In this document: piece after piece, positions 1-13,632 of the stretch
How positions within the stretch are numbered: position 1 is the first letter of the stretch
Layout of the letters: each line of letters starts with the position of its first letter
Source of the DNA: Margaritifera margaritifera
Lineage: Eukaryota; Mollusca; Bivalvia; Unionida; Margaritiferidae
Direction of reading: 5' to 3'
Length of the DNA stretch: 64,000 nucleotides
NCBI GenBank assembly: GCA_029931535.1
Contig: JAQPZY010001536.1
Span: 2,797,001 to 2,861,000, forward strand
Notes under the pieces: generated by a model
What the model was told of the DNA's origin: nothing
The model's database searches: none
Seen by the model: only the letters and a program-made list of their open reading frames with translations
Position numbers and translations under genes: made by a program

Positions 1-96
1 AGAATTAGGGCATACTTTTCCATGTTGCATCAGGTGGGCTTGTCCCTTAAAAATGTGTTTCTGTTGTGAACTTTCATACATATGCCCTTGGACCTG

Positions 97-425
97 TCCA
101 CTACTGGTGTATGGATATGAAAACAATAGATCCAGCGTGCATTTTCATATATCTGTCTAATATAGATGTATGCATATGAAAACAATAAATCCAGTGTGCA
201 TTTTCATATATCTGTCTACTATAGATGTATGTATATGAAAACAATAAATCCAGTGTGCATTTTCATATATCTGTCTACTATAGATGTATGCATATGAAAA
301 CAATAAATCCAGTGTGCATTTTCAGATATCTGTCAACTATAGATGTATGTATATGAAAACAATAAATCCGTTTGCTTTATCATATATCTGTATACTATAG
401 ATGTATGCATATGAAAACAATAAAT
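97..425. repeat. 59-bp tandem repeat, about 6 copies
   Basis: A unit ending in ATGAAAACAATAAATCCA recurs with a 59-base period; starts of the shared GAAAACAATA block fall near 119, 178, 237, 296, 355 and 412. The unit contains a short inverted segment (CATATATCTGT / ATAGATGTATGCATATG). The short ORF at 372-572 begins inside it and is not a gene. Confidence 0.9.
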
Positions 426-1910
426 CAAGTGTCATACAATTGCCCATTGCACACACACGCACAAACATGCATAAAAACGTTGCGAGACCTGAAACCTTTT
501 TACCTTACCCTTACTATTATAAGTCTGGCTTGCTGTCACTTGAAACATATACAAAATAGAAAGCGAAAATGACAAGAGACACACGCTTTGTTCTTACATA
601 CGTGCCCGTCTAGGCTTGATATCTGGTGTAGTTTTTACTCTCAAAAAAGCAATAAATATATGTGTTTGCATTTATCATTACAGTATTGTTTCCTTTCTTG
701 AATAGTATCACTGGCCATATAAACTACAGAAAAAATAGAATAAACAAAAGAAACTACAAAGACCCGCATACATGCTGAAATATTATATCTGCAGAACTAC
801 ATTATACCTGAAGAGCTACATAAATATGTTTGCATTTAGTTGTGGAACGGTAATCTGGGCAATTTACACATTTTTGGTAAAAACTATGTAGATCATAAAT
901 AGAGTAGGGCACAGTGGCAGCTACTTAACATATGCTATACGTTGGCCAAAGCTACCTTTCGACCATTTCTAACTGTAGCAGATTGTTTGGTGGATATTAG
1001 TAATAATTAGAGAGAATGTGATTATCTCATCATTATTCCTCGTTGCTAAGACCAGTTTACATGTGGACCCTATCTATTTTCTTATGCAGCGACCAGATCC
1101 AAATGGAAGACGGGCCGGGGATCCCTTTGCCAACTGACGGCACAATGCTTATTACACGATGTTTGAATGATAGGGTCTCTGACTCATGAAATGGACATTG
1201 TCATTACCATTGGAAAGTGGGAACTTTCTACGGAGACCAGGAACAGTTAGAGAAAACTGCTTACCGATGTCTCGAACCCGACATCAGTGGTATAGATCTT
1301 GATCAGCAGTCTGTTTATGCATATAGGGATCAGACCACCAGTTAGTTTCCCATAGAACTTATAGTTAATATATTAAAAAAATAAAAATTATTTCTGCATT
1401 AGATTCGCATATAAACCACACATGTTTCCATTCATTGAAGTCAGATAATTTTTTCAGCCTTGAAAATAACATAGACTCGTACCAAGAGTTCTTATGTTAT
1501 CAGTAGGAAATTAAATATATGATATTAAAATAAAAGTAAATATTTTGTTGTCAACTATAATACGTAGATTAAAGTTTATGAACTTAATAATGCAAAAAAG
1601 TTAAATTCATTTACTTGCCAATAACTGCATCTCAAAATAATTAGTACTCTATTTAGTATTCCCCATCGCCAGTACTCTGGTACTCTGGTTGTAAAATAAT
1701 TGGTGGTCCAATACATATAATATTAAGCACCAGTGGGGTATATACAGTGGGCCATATATGATGGTACGGTGTTTATGTACATGAAAGTGTTTAATTAGCG
1801 GTAAAAAATAGATTTATTTTATTTTATTCAATTATTCTTATCATACGCAAGATGGATAAATCTTCCCGAGGTATTATATTAAGTTAAATAGCTTAGAACT
1901 GTGTTAACTT
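426..1910. other. AT-rich DNA without recognisable genes
   Basis: No ORF with recognisable protein features and no clear repeat family seen. The sequence is AT-rich with many stops in all frames. Confidence 0.6.
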
Positions 1911-1912
1911 GC

Positions 1913-2022
1913 GTTACAAATTGTAATCACACATACACTGGCATTATTTACAAATTGTAATCACACATACACTGGCATTATTTACAAATTGTAATCACAT
2001 ATCCAATGGGATTATTTACAAC
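1913..2022. repeat. 34-bp tandem repeat, 3 copies
   Basis: The block ACAAATTGTAATCACA recurs with a 34-base period (TTGTAATCAC at 1921, 1955 and 1989); the third copy is diverged. Confidence 0.9.
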
Positions 2023-2175
2023 TCGGACCATGCTCTTCTCGTCATTTGATCACCAACACCTCAGCACAAGATCGCTCTTTTCTTGCCACATTTGTCTGAA
2101 GTGTGTCACATGTCGTTTGCTTGTACAATCCCGGGCACTCTTAGCACAATTCCATCATGTTCACTTACAAATCAA

Positions 2176-2220
2176 TAATAAAAATTAATAATAATAATAA
2201 TAACAAGAATAATAATAATA

Positions 2221-2281
<61 letters not shown>
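2176..2281. repeat. AAT/ATT trinucleotide microsatellite, inverted halves
   Basis: A short (AAT)n run is followed by a long (ATT)n run, so the two halves can pair into a hairpin. Confidence 0.9.
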
Positions 2282-2704
2282 ACATCAGAAACACTGTCTG
2301 CATACTTTACGATAAAACGGTGAAGCTTTCCACTTCTTGCGAAAAATCATATGAAACTATTTTCGGTAAGAATTGTTCCTCAACGTTGCAGATTTGGACA
2401 TAAACTCTTATTTCGAAATAAAGTAACAGTCCTTACGGAATCCCCATCCAAGGTTTTGCTTGACCATAAGAAATTCAGGGAAAATGCAATAAAATTCTGT
2501 GCCATTTAAGACTTCAATACTCCTTCCGTCGAACACAAGACTTTTTGCTGTAAACAGACACAAACAGGCCTTATGCACTTAAATCACATCCACGTCACCA
2601 CCAAAATGTCGGAACTGCGTTGACTGGGTTTCAATCCACAATTACGTAAATTCCTGATGGCTTCACACTCGGCTTAATACTTGAATAGTCAAGGAACGCA
2701 AAGG

Positions 2705-2785
2705 GTACTACTAGTACTACTACTACTACTACTAATAATATCAATAATAATAATAATAATAATAATAATATCAATAATAATAACT
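2705..2785. repeat. (ACT)n / (AAT)n microsatellite
   Basis: Runs of TACTACTAC pass into AATAATAAT, twice interrupted by ATCAAT. Confidence 0.85.
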
Positions 2786-5700
2786 TGATCAGCTCTTTCT
2801 GTTGATGTGCTTTTTAACACCAACAACAAGTGGAAAAATCCGTGTGCGTCTTTCCTTTTGAAACTGTAGCATTTGAAAATAATTAAAGCTGAGGTTATAT
2901 ATTAAAGATGAAGTTCATTTTATATACAACCTATATTATTTGAGCTCAGTGGACTCTAAATATTTTATTTATTTAGGACATGGTGTGCTTCATCAAACGA
3001 TAGAGCCAATAGAACACTCTTTTTTTACAAAGTACTTTAACCACAGCTGAATTGTGAGTTTTCGTTTAATTCCGGCGCGCCGAAAATGTTTGACGTCATT
3101 GGTGCCAAAAAGCAATCTTTTACTGCGGTATGTTACTGCTATGACGGAGATCAGCATGGTACAGCGTGAAGCACTTAATTGTTCTAACAGCAGATAACTT
3201 TGTTAACCTGTAAATTTCTGATCAAAATCATACTAGACCACATTTCAAAAATGATCTCTTGTGCTTTTGCTTATATGGTTTCAATAAAATGAAGTAAGTG
3301 ATTATTCACCTCATGTCAATGATATAAAGAACGATTGAAAATCTCTGCCACCCATTTATTTGAAGAACAAGATGATTCATCGTAAAGGAATGTGATATGA
3401 CTGCTGCTTTCTTGATGTCGCTAAGGTTGAAGAGACACTTCATCAGTAAAGCAACGAGAAATTGTACCAGAATATTAATCTTCATAAAGAACGATGAATG
3501 AATCCATTTAAGTAAAATAAAATGAATGAATTTGTGAAGCCTTCTAAAAGTTCTTGACTGTCTCCTCACAAATGTATCATTCTTTGCGAGAAATCATCTT
3601 TAGTTATGAAAAAGCGATTCTCGTTAGATAAATAGAAGAAAAGAAAATTGAGACAAATTTATATTTTCTCATTGACAAATAAGACTTAGTTGGTCAGGAT
3701 AAACACTGCTTAATGTGTGTCTGTCTGTGTGCGTGTGTGTTTTGAGGGGCAGGGGATGGGGTATGCCAATGTACTTTTAAAAATAGATATTATGAGATTC
3801 CTTAATTTCTTGGGCATTTTATGTTCACACAACATTCTTCAGAAATTCTTTTCCCCATGGACGAAGTATCAATTTGAGCATTACTACGTGCGCTGCGGTT
3901 TTAATGACAATTGATTTCTTCGGAATTATTTTCAATTAGAATGCCATTAATGATCCGGTTAATTTAATTTGGGATTTCACCATCCTTTGAATTAATATGA
4001 ATTTAAAAAAGGAAGGTACAAACAAGTGAATGAACAAACAGACGCAGGAGCATAGTTAGAGCGTCAGTATAAAAAGAAATGAACGAACGAACAAATAAAT
4101 GAATGTTAAAGAAAAGAGACAAGTAGGAGAATGTAATGTATGAATGCACAAAGAAATGAGAATAAACGAAAGGATACATAAATAAACATTACAAGAGTGT
4201 AATGCTATAAGATCAAGTAGAAAACGGACTCGTTTTCATTCACAAAGTGACACTTCATGTCGCATATGCTCGTTGTAACTATAGTGAAACCAGGAAGTGA
4301 AATACAGTGGTAAAGGTGTAACTTAAAAGAATGGAGGATGTTACCTTTGAAAGAGGGTTTGTATGTTTCATTCATTTTGTAGAATTATCTTCATGGTATG
4401 TTACCCAAGGGTGCACACAGTAAACTTTCATAACAAGCCACTTATCTCCCTTAGAGGACTTGAGACAATGCAAGTCTTTATTTTATTTTAATTTGCAACA
4501 GCTGGTGTTTAATTTATCATTGTGTACCAAATTTGAAAGTATGCAAAAGCATAGTCTTCATTGTACAACAGTTGCGCTGAAAGTAAGTTGGCATTAAGAG
4601 ACATTATTACCGATTGAGATAGGCGGTGATAATTGCTGAACGAAGAGTCAATCAGATAATCCTCTACCTTTTCCGTAACAAAAACCAGGATTTTGAAATT
4701 CATTCATGAAAACGAAGCTATCAGGTGACGAAATGCTACGTCACTGCGCATATGAAAACTAAAGTATTGATTCATACAAAAACAATTGTGATGCTAATTT
4801 CAGTTAACAATATATTTCTTAGTTTGAAATTGCTTAATTTTAGTTGTTTTATTTTTTAGTCAGTATAGTCTTAGGAACAGATCATAGGCGGCATAATACT
4901 TTGTTACGCAAGAATTTGTGCTGTTTTTTGTTTTTCTTCGCAAAAATGAGGAAAACAATTCGCCTTACACATCTAAGGAATTTTCTGGCTTTACGGAAAA
5001 GGCAGATGTATCTCTAATTGAAAGATGAGTGGCACCAATGACGTGACTCTAACAACATTAACTCCACCTACGTTAACTGAAACTCTGTTTCGATTTTCGC
5101 GTGGAGGTAGCCGGTTACTATTTAAAATCGTAACTAAACTACTATTTTACGTTTAATAAACCTAATGACTAATTTATGTGTTTAAGAAGATACTATTAAT
5201 GGTATTTTAGTTATGAATCTACAGAAATAAGTCGCCACTTTGTTTTCACATATGAAATTAATTCTTTACTTAAAAGGGTTCATTCATTTAATTATGAGTC
5301 GACAGGTTTCTCGTTACAAATTACTCGGTTTGTACGTGGTTTTTGCCGGTTTATATCTCGCCCTGCTCCTTTTTTAAGCATGTGGGTCTTGCCATGCATT
5401 TAGAGCCATACTCAGTAAATACCAATGATCACTGTGTGCATATATTATCAGTTATATTCGGTCCTATTAACTTTTCTCAGTTGGTTTACAATAGGTAGAG
5501 TGTATGTCCGTCACACTGCGTATCATCCGAGGATACATTAAATCTGCTCTTAAGTTACAATCCCCAGATCATTACAAGTCTTGTTGTTTAAAAAATGTAC
5601 CCCACCCTCCTTGCTTAGCTTCCCTCATCTACTTAGATAATTATTATTGTATTTTATGAACAAAAAGTCATGCTGTAAACTTTTTGAATCAACGTTTTGA

Positions 5701-6395
5701 CTTTTGAATGAATACTTGCAACTTTTGATTTTTCTAATACATTTACTCTATCGTAATCTGAATGGAAAACTCTTCATACTGCTTTTGTTATCTTTTACAC
5801 AACAACATAAGTACCAACGCACACCTGTGTAGTGGGCAGATAACAGTGTTTTCAGGTCATCTGTCATCATCTATATTAGTATGTGCCTGTAAATGTAACA
5901 TTTAAATTTGTATGGTTCGGAGTATTTGTCCCCCACCTGCAAAGTGGGAATAGAAAGCACACTATATAATCTATCATCATATGCATTATTATTTGCCTGT
6001 AAGTTAGCATTCAATGCTATTTGAATTCGAGCCCGTTTGGAATTAGTTATTTAAATAGATCTTTAACTGAACTTTTATTCTTAATGAGTCACCGTAACAC
6101 AAAATACGAGTTTAATAGCATTGGTTTACTCTCTCGGGCCGAAGCGGTTTAAGTCTGTTACCTTTTCTTCCCATATCAACACGTCGCATATTCAGATTCC
6201 TAGTCTAGTTTCTCCTTCCCGCATGCCACTATATGTTGTTCCAATCTTTCTTCAGTTTCCATCCCAACCTGATAGGGGACATCTTATACCCGTCACTATT
6301 GGAATTATCTTGGTGGACACCATCTGAACAAATATAAAAAGACAACGAATATATTTACAGGTATGTACATTTCGTTTCAAACGTTAGACGAAAAC
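2786..6395. other. Gene-poor stretch
   Basis: No supported gene. Short ORFs here (e.g. 3306-3569 and 4509-4703 on the minus strand) have low-complexity, AT-driven composition and no recognisable motif. Confidence 0.5.
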
Positions 6396-6399
6396 GTTC

Positions 6400-8215
6400 A
6401 CCCATCCAGCAAGTATCACGCCGTTCTCGGCGTGGTAGCCAAACAAGGGGTCACAATGTAACATATGCAAGTGTCCGTTTCTACCTCAGTTCGCCTTCTA
6501 CGTGACTTGACTGACTTAGTCCAAGCCATAACCAGTGAATCGATAGCTTGGGATACAAGCGGGTGTATCTTGGAGGAAAGAATACATACGTCATATCTCC
6601 TACTTTCAGTACTTTGCATGATAAATACCTGTTTTGTTACATTTCTATGTCGGCATTGCACCCTTAAAGTTTTGCCTTGCAAGAGCATTAGCTTCTTCCA
6701 TTCGATATCGCAGCTTCCATGCTCAGCGACATTCAGATGAACGCTTCGTAGCGGTGGGTATTTCATGTATGATGTCTAGAGATCAAAACACGTCTCTCCC
6801 CAGCATAATGTTTGATGTGACGCCTGTTGTCTCGTACTCAGCAGAGCGGTATGTAATGAGAATATAGGGTTTGTACGTATCCTAACTTCACTGGTGTTCA
6901 CTTGCATAGCTGCAGAACATTGTTTCGAAAGTGCCGTTGAATAATTCGACAATTCCACTCGATTTCTGGTGAAAGGGAGTTGTTCTGGTCATGTGGATAT
7001 CAAGCAGTTTGCAGAATTTGGTGAACAGACGGCTTTAAAATTGTTGTCCCTGGTCCGAGTGATTTACCTACAGCACACCAACCGAACAATGACCTATTCC
7101 ACTATGATTCTAGTCACTATATCCTCAGTTTTGGAGAGGTGGCTCTCTTCTTCTTCTTCTCTCTCTCTCTCTTCAAACATATTCAAACAGAAGTTTTATC
7201 CTGGCTTTGGGCTTTTGATAAGGTGTTGTTAAATATGTCGCTTCTAACATTATCATGGCGAATTAAATTGATATTCTCTCTTGGGGTATTACCACCAGGC
7301 CCATATCCACACTGCCTACAATGACGCCTGCTCACAGCATCAAGATTTCCATACCGTTTCCCTAGTCTATGTTCATTCTCGGATCCTAGGTGGAGATGTT
7401 TCAATCCACGTGCCCACTTGGCTCTCTAGGTCTTTGGTATTAAGAAACCAGCTCAGTTAGCTGTTGTCGGTCCTAATAAGAAACTTTTGACAATAGAGGT
7501 TGTGGGTGAAGTATTTTACAAAACAGACCACATATAAGAACCCTTTTCATGTCACCCACTAGCGCCTTGCCTGCTTGGTGAGAAAGAGGCTCGCATAACA
7601 AAGCAAAGTCTCTTATCCATTACAGATTTGTGATAGCACAGCACCAATAGCATCTTAATTTATTCTCCTTCTCGGTCAGTTTGTTTAAAAGCTTTGCAAT
7701 GTCTGCAAAATTTGGAACAAACGCACGTAGTAGCTACACAAGCTCAGGAAGGACAGAATATCACTGAGGCTTAATGGAATCTTTCGTTTCTTTACGGCAC
7801 TATCCTTCTTTGAATAAGTCAAGACACCATCCGCTCAAAGGACATGAGTGAGTAATTCAACGTGTTTGGAGATGAAGCACAAATTGAACTTCAGTCTTGA
7901 TCTCGCAATCTGTCAAACACTTCATCTAAATTGGCGACCATGTCTTCCAAACTCTCTCCAATGACCAATATGGCATCAATGAATATCAGACAGATATCCC
8001 ACTGCGATCCTGCCAGATCCGTTTCCATGGGTCAGTCGAATGTTGCTGGTGATCTACACAGGCCGAACGATATTATGTTAAACCCAAACGGGCCGCTTTG
8101 GGTGGGTAAATTTATTTTCTGGCAAGTCGGTTCATCGGCCTCCATCTGCCAATATCCCGAGCAGAGATCTAATTTTCAAAAGCGTTTGGCGCCTGTCAAC
8201 TGATCAATAGATGCC
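6400..8215 (-). pseudogene. pol: Ty3/gypsy retrotransposon pol relic (RT, RNase H, integrase)
   Basis: Minus-strand translation with many stops and shifts shows the order of a Ty3/gypsy polyprotein. Reverse transcriptase lies about 8200-7870: GYWQM, then SFGLCRSPATF (family PFGLCNAPATF), then FIDA at the catalytic YIDD position. RNase H end lies about 7440-7300, with EHRLGKRYGNLDAVSRR matching the family NADALSR block followed by CRQCG. Integrase core lies about 7060-6830, with a DQGQQF block, TTPFHQKSSGIVELFN and YRSAEYETTGVT. The catalytic FIDA and multiple stops make it non-functional. I did not find its LTRs; gag and protease are not evident. Plus-strand ORFs in this interval are antisense shadows. 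Confidence 0.88.
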
Positions 8216-8319
8216 TCTGTCATTGCAAGAGGATACTAATCTTTCACTGTGAGATTCTGTAATTTGCCGTAGTCGACTAAGGCTATTATTAATAAGGTTT
8301 CTCTGTGGGGTTTTTTTTG

Positions 8320-8745
8320 TCCTGGAGATTTGCTAACCAGTGAAGAATGTTACTTGCAGTCAATGGAAGGCATTATTAAAGCCTAAACAGAAAATAAAAT
8401 GTTTATTTACTTCAGCCTTGTGGCGTTTGCGTTAGACAACAAAGCAAACATTTGTGATTGCGTCGGTTCCAAAAAGGTTATTTGCGCTAAATATTTTAGT
8501 CATTTCATTCCGAAGCAGCTAGTTTTTGCTATTTTTGTCTGTTTGTTTGTTTAAATGCAACATAACCTAGTCTTATGGTTTGATATGTTGTGTCCACATT
8601 GGTGTCTAACACAAGTAAAATAGTTTTGGTGCATCTGAACGTACAACCAATGCGCTCGATTACTTCAAACATTTAGAAAATTTAAGAAAACATAAGAAAC
8701 TTAATTAGTGTAACGATGCCTTGAATCGCATAAAGGGTACTCACA
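8320..8745. repeat. Dispersed/duplicated segment, copy 1
   Basis: It aligns along its length with 10005-10545: shared blocks include AACCAGTGAAGAATGTTAC (versus AACAGTGAGGAATGTTGC), ATGTTGTGTCCA..TTGGTGTCTAACA and TTGGTGCATCTGAAC followed by a common tail. Diverged old duplication or a dispersed repeat family. Confidence 0.75.
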
Positions 8746-8799
8746 TTTGTATAATTAAGCATCTTAAATGAATCATTAGCTAATTATTGTATGCGTGTA

Positions 8800-10000
8800 A
8801 ATTAAATAAGTAAATAAATCAGTTACTTGGTGCATATTTGAATAAATCAACACTGCAAAATATAGTATTTTCCTTTCAAAGGTGAGGAGCATCAGATTTA
8901 GACAAGATGTCTTTCTTACAAATGCACCAGCAATACATATTAACTTGTCACATCGTTGCATAGTGGTCAACTTATCTCAAACTCTTGTTGGATGCAAACA
9001 AAGCATGATTCTATAGATGTTTCTCTAATATGTGTTCCTCACCCTTGGGCTACAATTAGTGAATACCACATATGCGGATGGTTCTGTTCTTGAAATTAAA
9101 TGGGACCTTGTCGGCTTTTCTTCAGGCAACTTAAGTTGACAAATGCTTTTTTTTTTGTCTTGAAAAGAATTATAAACACATACATTTCTTGAGCGTATTT
9201 GAAAGAAAATAATTTTGATTTGTACATGATGACACTGAAAGCTATGATAAGGCATACACATAGGCTCTTGTTCTGGCTGATTGTGAGGAATATGCTAAAT
9301 ACTTTTAAAGCGTCGAATTCTAAAATTATCCATTCTCAACAGTTTAAATATCCCTGACAATTGTAAATCTACATACAGATAAGTTTATGTCGTTTTGTTT
9401 TATCCCAATATTTGTATGCCACGCTTAAGGCAACTTAGAATGGCCCATGGATCACAAGACTTCTCATTATTTCACCATAGGTGAGCACAAGTAAAATACC
9501 TTCTCCAGATCCATTTAGTGAGAGATTGGAAGTACAATTTTAAACAATTTTGAGGGAATTTTGCTTCTAAAACGAGAAGCTCGATGGAAATTTTGGACAA
9601 GAAATGTCACATATTCCGTTTTTGTTTGGGGTGTGTATGTGTTTTTTTCTAATTTGAATATTTGCTTTTAAGATAACCAAAATTGAATAAAATTGGTCTT
9701 TGCACATGAAATGATGATTTATTTTGTATAAAGGTACTCTAACGAGCTCAAACATATCAAAGAACCTTCATTCTTTGATGAGTATTGCATGTGAGTCCTT
9801 GTGTTTGGACCTTATGTATGTCACCCATGGCATCATACGTCGTTCTGCATAGACCTTGTTTTGTGAAATACGTTTTACACTGTAGCAAACATCACTGTAG
9901 ACAATGCAACTACACTTCTCTGTTATTTTTCAGTGTTGCTACATATAGCCAATCACCTGCTATTACATCCCATCGTGGTTCCTAAGAAAATCATGAATAT
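8800..10000. other. AT-rich stretch without genes
   Basis: Only short ORFs without recognisable motifs; nothing supportable. Confidence 0.5.
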
Positions 10001-10004
10001 TTGT

Positions 10005-10545
10005 TCACTGATATTTCCAGAAGATTCACTAAACAGTGAGGAATGTTGCTTTCATTAAATAGAAAGCAGCATTAAAACTGAAACAGAATAAAAAATATTA
10101 ATTGTGTTCAGTCTATGTTACGTTGCTTTGTATGACCATGCAAACAGGTGTGATTCGGCCTATTCCAGAAAAGGTCACTTGCATTAAAATTTCCAGTAAT
10201 TTCTTTCGAATATAACTACTTTTTTTAGAAAATGTAACAAAAGCAATGCTTATTATTACATGTTGTGTCCAATTTAGTGCCTAACATAACCAGTGCTTAT
10301 TATTACATATTGTGTCCAAGTTAGTGCCTAACATAAGCAATGCATATTACAACTTGTTGTTTCCAAGTTAGTGCCTAGCATAAGCAATGCTTATTATTAC
10401 ATGTTGTGTCCAAGTTAGTGCCTAACATAAGCAGGATAGTATTGGTGCATCTGAACTTATTACTAATGCACACCATTTTATCAAAAATGTAGAAAATGAA
10501 GCAAATATGTAAGTAACTTAATAAGTGCAATGCGGCATTCAATGA
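10005..10545. repeat. Dispersed/duplicated segment, copy 2
   Basis: Counterpart of 8320-8745. It has been lengthened by a local tandem expansion (10242-10433) of the part that includes the TGTTGTGTCCA block. Confidence 0.75.
10242..10433. repeat. About 50-bp tandem repeat, 4 copies
   Basis: The unit AAGCAATGCTTATTATTACA then TGTTGTGTCCAAGTTAGTGC and CTAACAT recurs four times with small changes inside duplicated segment copy 2. Confidence 0.85.
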
Positions 10546-10774
10546 ACCAATAAATTAGAAAAAGAAACACAAAACCGTTAGGCCCCTGTATACAAAAAAT
10601 ACATAGAGAGATATCAGAAAATATAAGTTCGACGAACGGTTGTTGATGACACTTAGACACATGGGTCATTTGGGTCCTTTAACAGTGGTTACAACTGTAT
10701 GACATTTTGTATAACTTTATATGCCTTCAGATTTATTCAGGTCGTCAAAGTTTATCATACATATCTCATCCCAT

Positions 10775-11190
10775 ACGGTTAGATATAAATTGTACGAAAC
10801 AGAGACACAGGAGGTCTGTATTCCTTAGAATTAGATATGAAATGTATGAAACAGAGACGCAGGAGGTCTGTATCTTGTAGAGTTAGATATGAATTGTATG
10901 AAACAGAGACGCAGGAGGTCTGTATCTTGTAGAGTTAGATATGAATTGTATGAAACAGAGACGCAGGAGGTCTGTATCTTGTAGAGTTAGATATGAAATG
11001 TATGAAACAGAGACGCAGGAGGTCTGTATCTTGTAGAGTTAGATATGAAATGTATGAAACAGAGACGCAGGAGGTCTGTATCTTGTAGAGTTAGATATGA
11101 AATGTAGGAAACAGAGACGCAGGAGGTCTGTATCTTGTAGAGTTAGATATGAAATGTAGGAAACAGAGACGCATGAGGTCTGTATTTTCC
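10775..11190. repeat. 52-bp tandem repeat, 8 copies
   Basis: The block GAGGTCTGTAT recurs at 52-base spacing from about 10811 to 11175, within a unit containing GAAACAGAGACGCAGGAGG. The minus ORF 11039-11386 starts downstream and runs through it; its repetitive tail is satellite-derived. Confidence 0.92.
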
Positions 11191-12062
11191 TATCAACATA
11201 CGGAAATCTTATTGTGTGAATAAATTTCCTTAAGATTTCGCAACCAACTTTGTAAGTTTCGTCAAGAAAGATTGCAAAATGTTGTTCTTTAGCTAAATGG
11301 AACTTTATATACAGGCACCGAAGTGAATTATGTACAATTTTTGAAAAAACATCAATGAATGAACGGGAATCTCTAACAGAGACCAATTGTGTTTATATCC
11401 TTAACTGGCGAGAATGTAGAGCATTCAAGTCGTAAATTGATACAGGATCACCTTAACAGTGCACGTGATCATGTAAAATGCACTTATTTTTATTCCGAGC
11501 GCAATCAGGTTAATTTCAAATTTCTGAATAGAATATTGTTCATTTTCAAAGGTCTGAATAGAATATTGTTCATTTTCAAAACAAAAAAATTCTCATCCTT
11601 CTTGTTTATCAATGCACATCAAATATTTTTAAATAAGTTAAACTTTCCTTTTATCACCAATCACACCGTGTTTGATAAGTAAAGCTTCTTAAACGACGGA
11701 AGGGATTTATAGCCTTTAAAAAAATAGTTTCTAGTTTGTTACAACATCTTCTACACAGTTATCATATTGATTCACTCTGTATGCTGAAATGAGCAGCAAT
11801 TTATCTAGAGTTTGAAATCTTTCAAGTCGAGTCATGGCCTCCTAAATGTTAATACCTAAGACATGGTTTCAACTTCATTCAAATTTAACTCACTAAAAGA
11901 TCCATGCTTTGGCTTATATAACTATCAGTTTAGGAGGAACTTTTATTTTCAATCACATTTAAGGTCAATGTTCGTTTATTTTGGAGTGAAGTACAAAAAA
12001 TATTTGTTTCCACTGCGGTCGATATACATCAATAACATTATGATAAAGAAATTTAATGTACC

Positions 12063-12135
12063 ATTTTGACGTTTGCTTGGTCTAGTGGTAAGTATGATCA
12101 CCTATCATGCAGGAGAACCAGATTTAATTCACTCT
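12063..12135 (+). other. Possible decayed tRNA-like sequence
   Basis: TGGTCTAGTGGTAAG resembles a polymerase III A box, and a degraded B box (AGATTTAATTC) lies at suitable distance. Acceptor pairing is poor, so it is at best a tRNA pseudogene or SINE head. Confidence 0.25.
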
Positions 12136-12667
12136 ATTAGGTTATATTTTCGTTCTTCAAGTTTTGTTATTTGTGTGAAATTTTACCTTAAATTAGGAAA
12201 GATAATGATGTTACAGCTGTTATTTTTGTGCGAATATACACAAAACACAGCAGAACATAAAAGGTAAGCAGCTGATATTCTCACGCCGGATACCGTACGA
12301 AATCTGCTACTTCGAATCTGTTATACATATTGCTAGCCAATACGTTTGAGCATAAGACAAGATAATTTGCCTGTTCCGAGTGAATAACGAATACGTTTCA
12401 TCCCGAGGGTAAGAGACTCAAGTATTTTCACTCGTATCTTCGCCACTCTTGAAAATACTGAATGTTGCATCCACTCGATGAAATATATCCGTTATGCACT
12501 GGATGCAAGCAGATATCCTCTATGTAATCAATGGGATTCATTGATGAGTTCAACATCATGCATACATTTTCAAAACAGTTATTTGTCTCAGGAAAAGAAT
12601 AACGGAAACACTCGGTACATCATAGATATATTTCACTCCTAATCAATTGAATTTCCCTTAGGTTGTC

Positions 12668-12669
<2 letters not shown>

Positions 12670-12713
<44 letters not shown>
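12670..12713. repeat. (GT)n microsatellite
   Basis: Uninterrupted GT run of about 20 repeats. Confidence 0.95.
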
Positions 12714-12716
<3 letters not shown>

Positions 12717-13269
12717 AAGTGAAAATAAAAATAAAGATTATTAACAAATTCACCTCGTATCTGTTTCTAATTACAGTATAAGGGGTCAAGTTCCTTCTAC
12801 ATTCAATCATTCTGTCTTACTTCTAACGATTATGGTATTACTAATAAAACCACGATAATTGACTCCTTTACAAAATGTTAATTTTAGTCAAGGAGAATTA
12901 TATATGGCAAATCAGTTGGCATTATTTATTCTAAATTATTTGTATAGTATATCCATTTGACCGTGCAGCTTCAGAATGCTGTTCACTACAGATGTTCAAT
13001 CCATGTTTCCGTATCAGACATCCAAAAGCAGGGCTTTTCTTTAGAATGACTGCCAGAAAGCCTATTGTGGACTGGAATAATAGATATATACATGATACAC
13101 AATTATAACTTGCTAAATCCTGAAACAGATGTGTACCAGTCTAATTCAGTCTTAATGGAATGCATTCAAATTATCGCTGACTTAATCTAAAATCCAGAAA
13201 TCATTGCATGACTCGGACTTTTTACAATTTTATGAACTGAGATAATAAACACAAGAAGCCAATGACAGA

Positions 13270-13632
13270 TCTTTGCAATATATCCAAAGATACGTGTATA
13301 TATTATGCAATTTATCCAAGGATACGTGTATATATTATGCAATGTATCCAAGGATACGTGTATATATTATGCAATTTATCCAAGGATACGTGTATATATT
13401 ATGCAATGTATCCAAAGATACGTGTATATACGATGCAATTTATCCAAGGATACGTGTATATACGATGCAATTTATCCAAGGATACGTGTATATACGATGC
13501 AATTTATCCAAGGATACGTGTATATACGATGCAATTTATCCAAAGATACGTGTATATACGATGCAATTTATCCAAGGATACGTGTATATACGATGCAATT
13601 TATCCAAGGATACGTGTATATATGATGCAATC
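13270..13632. repeat. 32-bp satellite, 11 copies
   Basis: The unit ATCCAAGGATACGTG plus TATATACGATGCAATTT repeats every 32 bases, with the GATACGTG core near 13288, 13320 and onward. As 32 is not a multiple of 3, all three plus frames read the same peptide cycle, which produces three overlapping open frames. An array property, not coding. Confidence 0.95.

Larger units (their letters stand above)
11200..13255. other. Gene-poor stretch
   Basis: Includes a 30-bp direct duplication near 11521-11580 (TCTGAATAGAATATTG block twice) and a GT run. No supported gene. Confidence 0.5.

Noticed and set aside
7931..8203. 90-codon plus-strand ORF
   Set aside because: Antisense shadow of the minus-strand Ty3/gypsy reverse transcriptase relic.
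13270..13632. CRISPR array
   Set aside because: The repeats are directly adjacent with no unique spacers, and the context is animal DNA.
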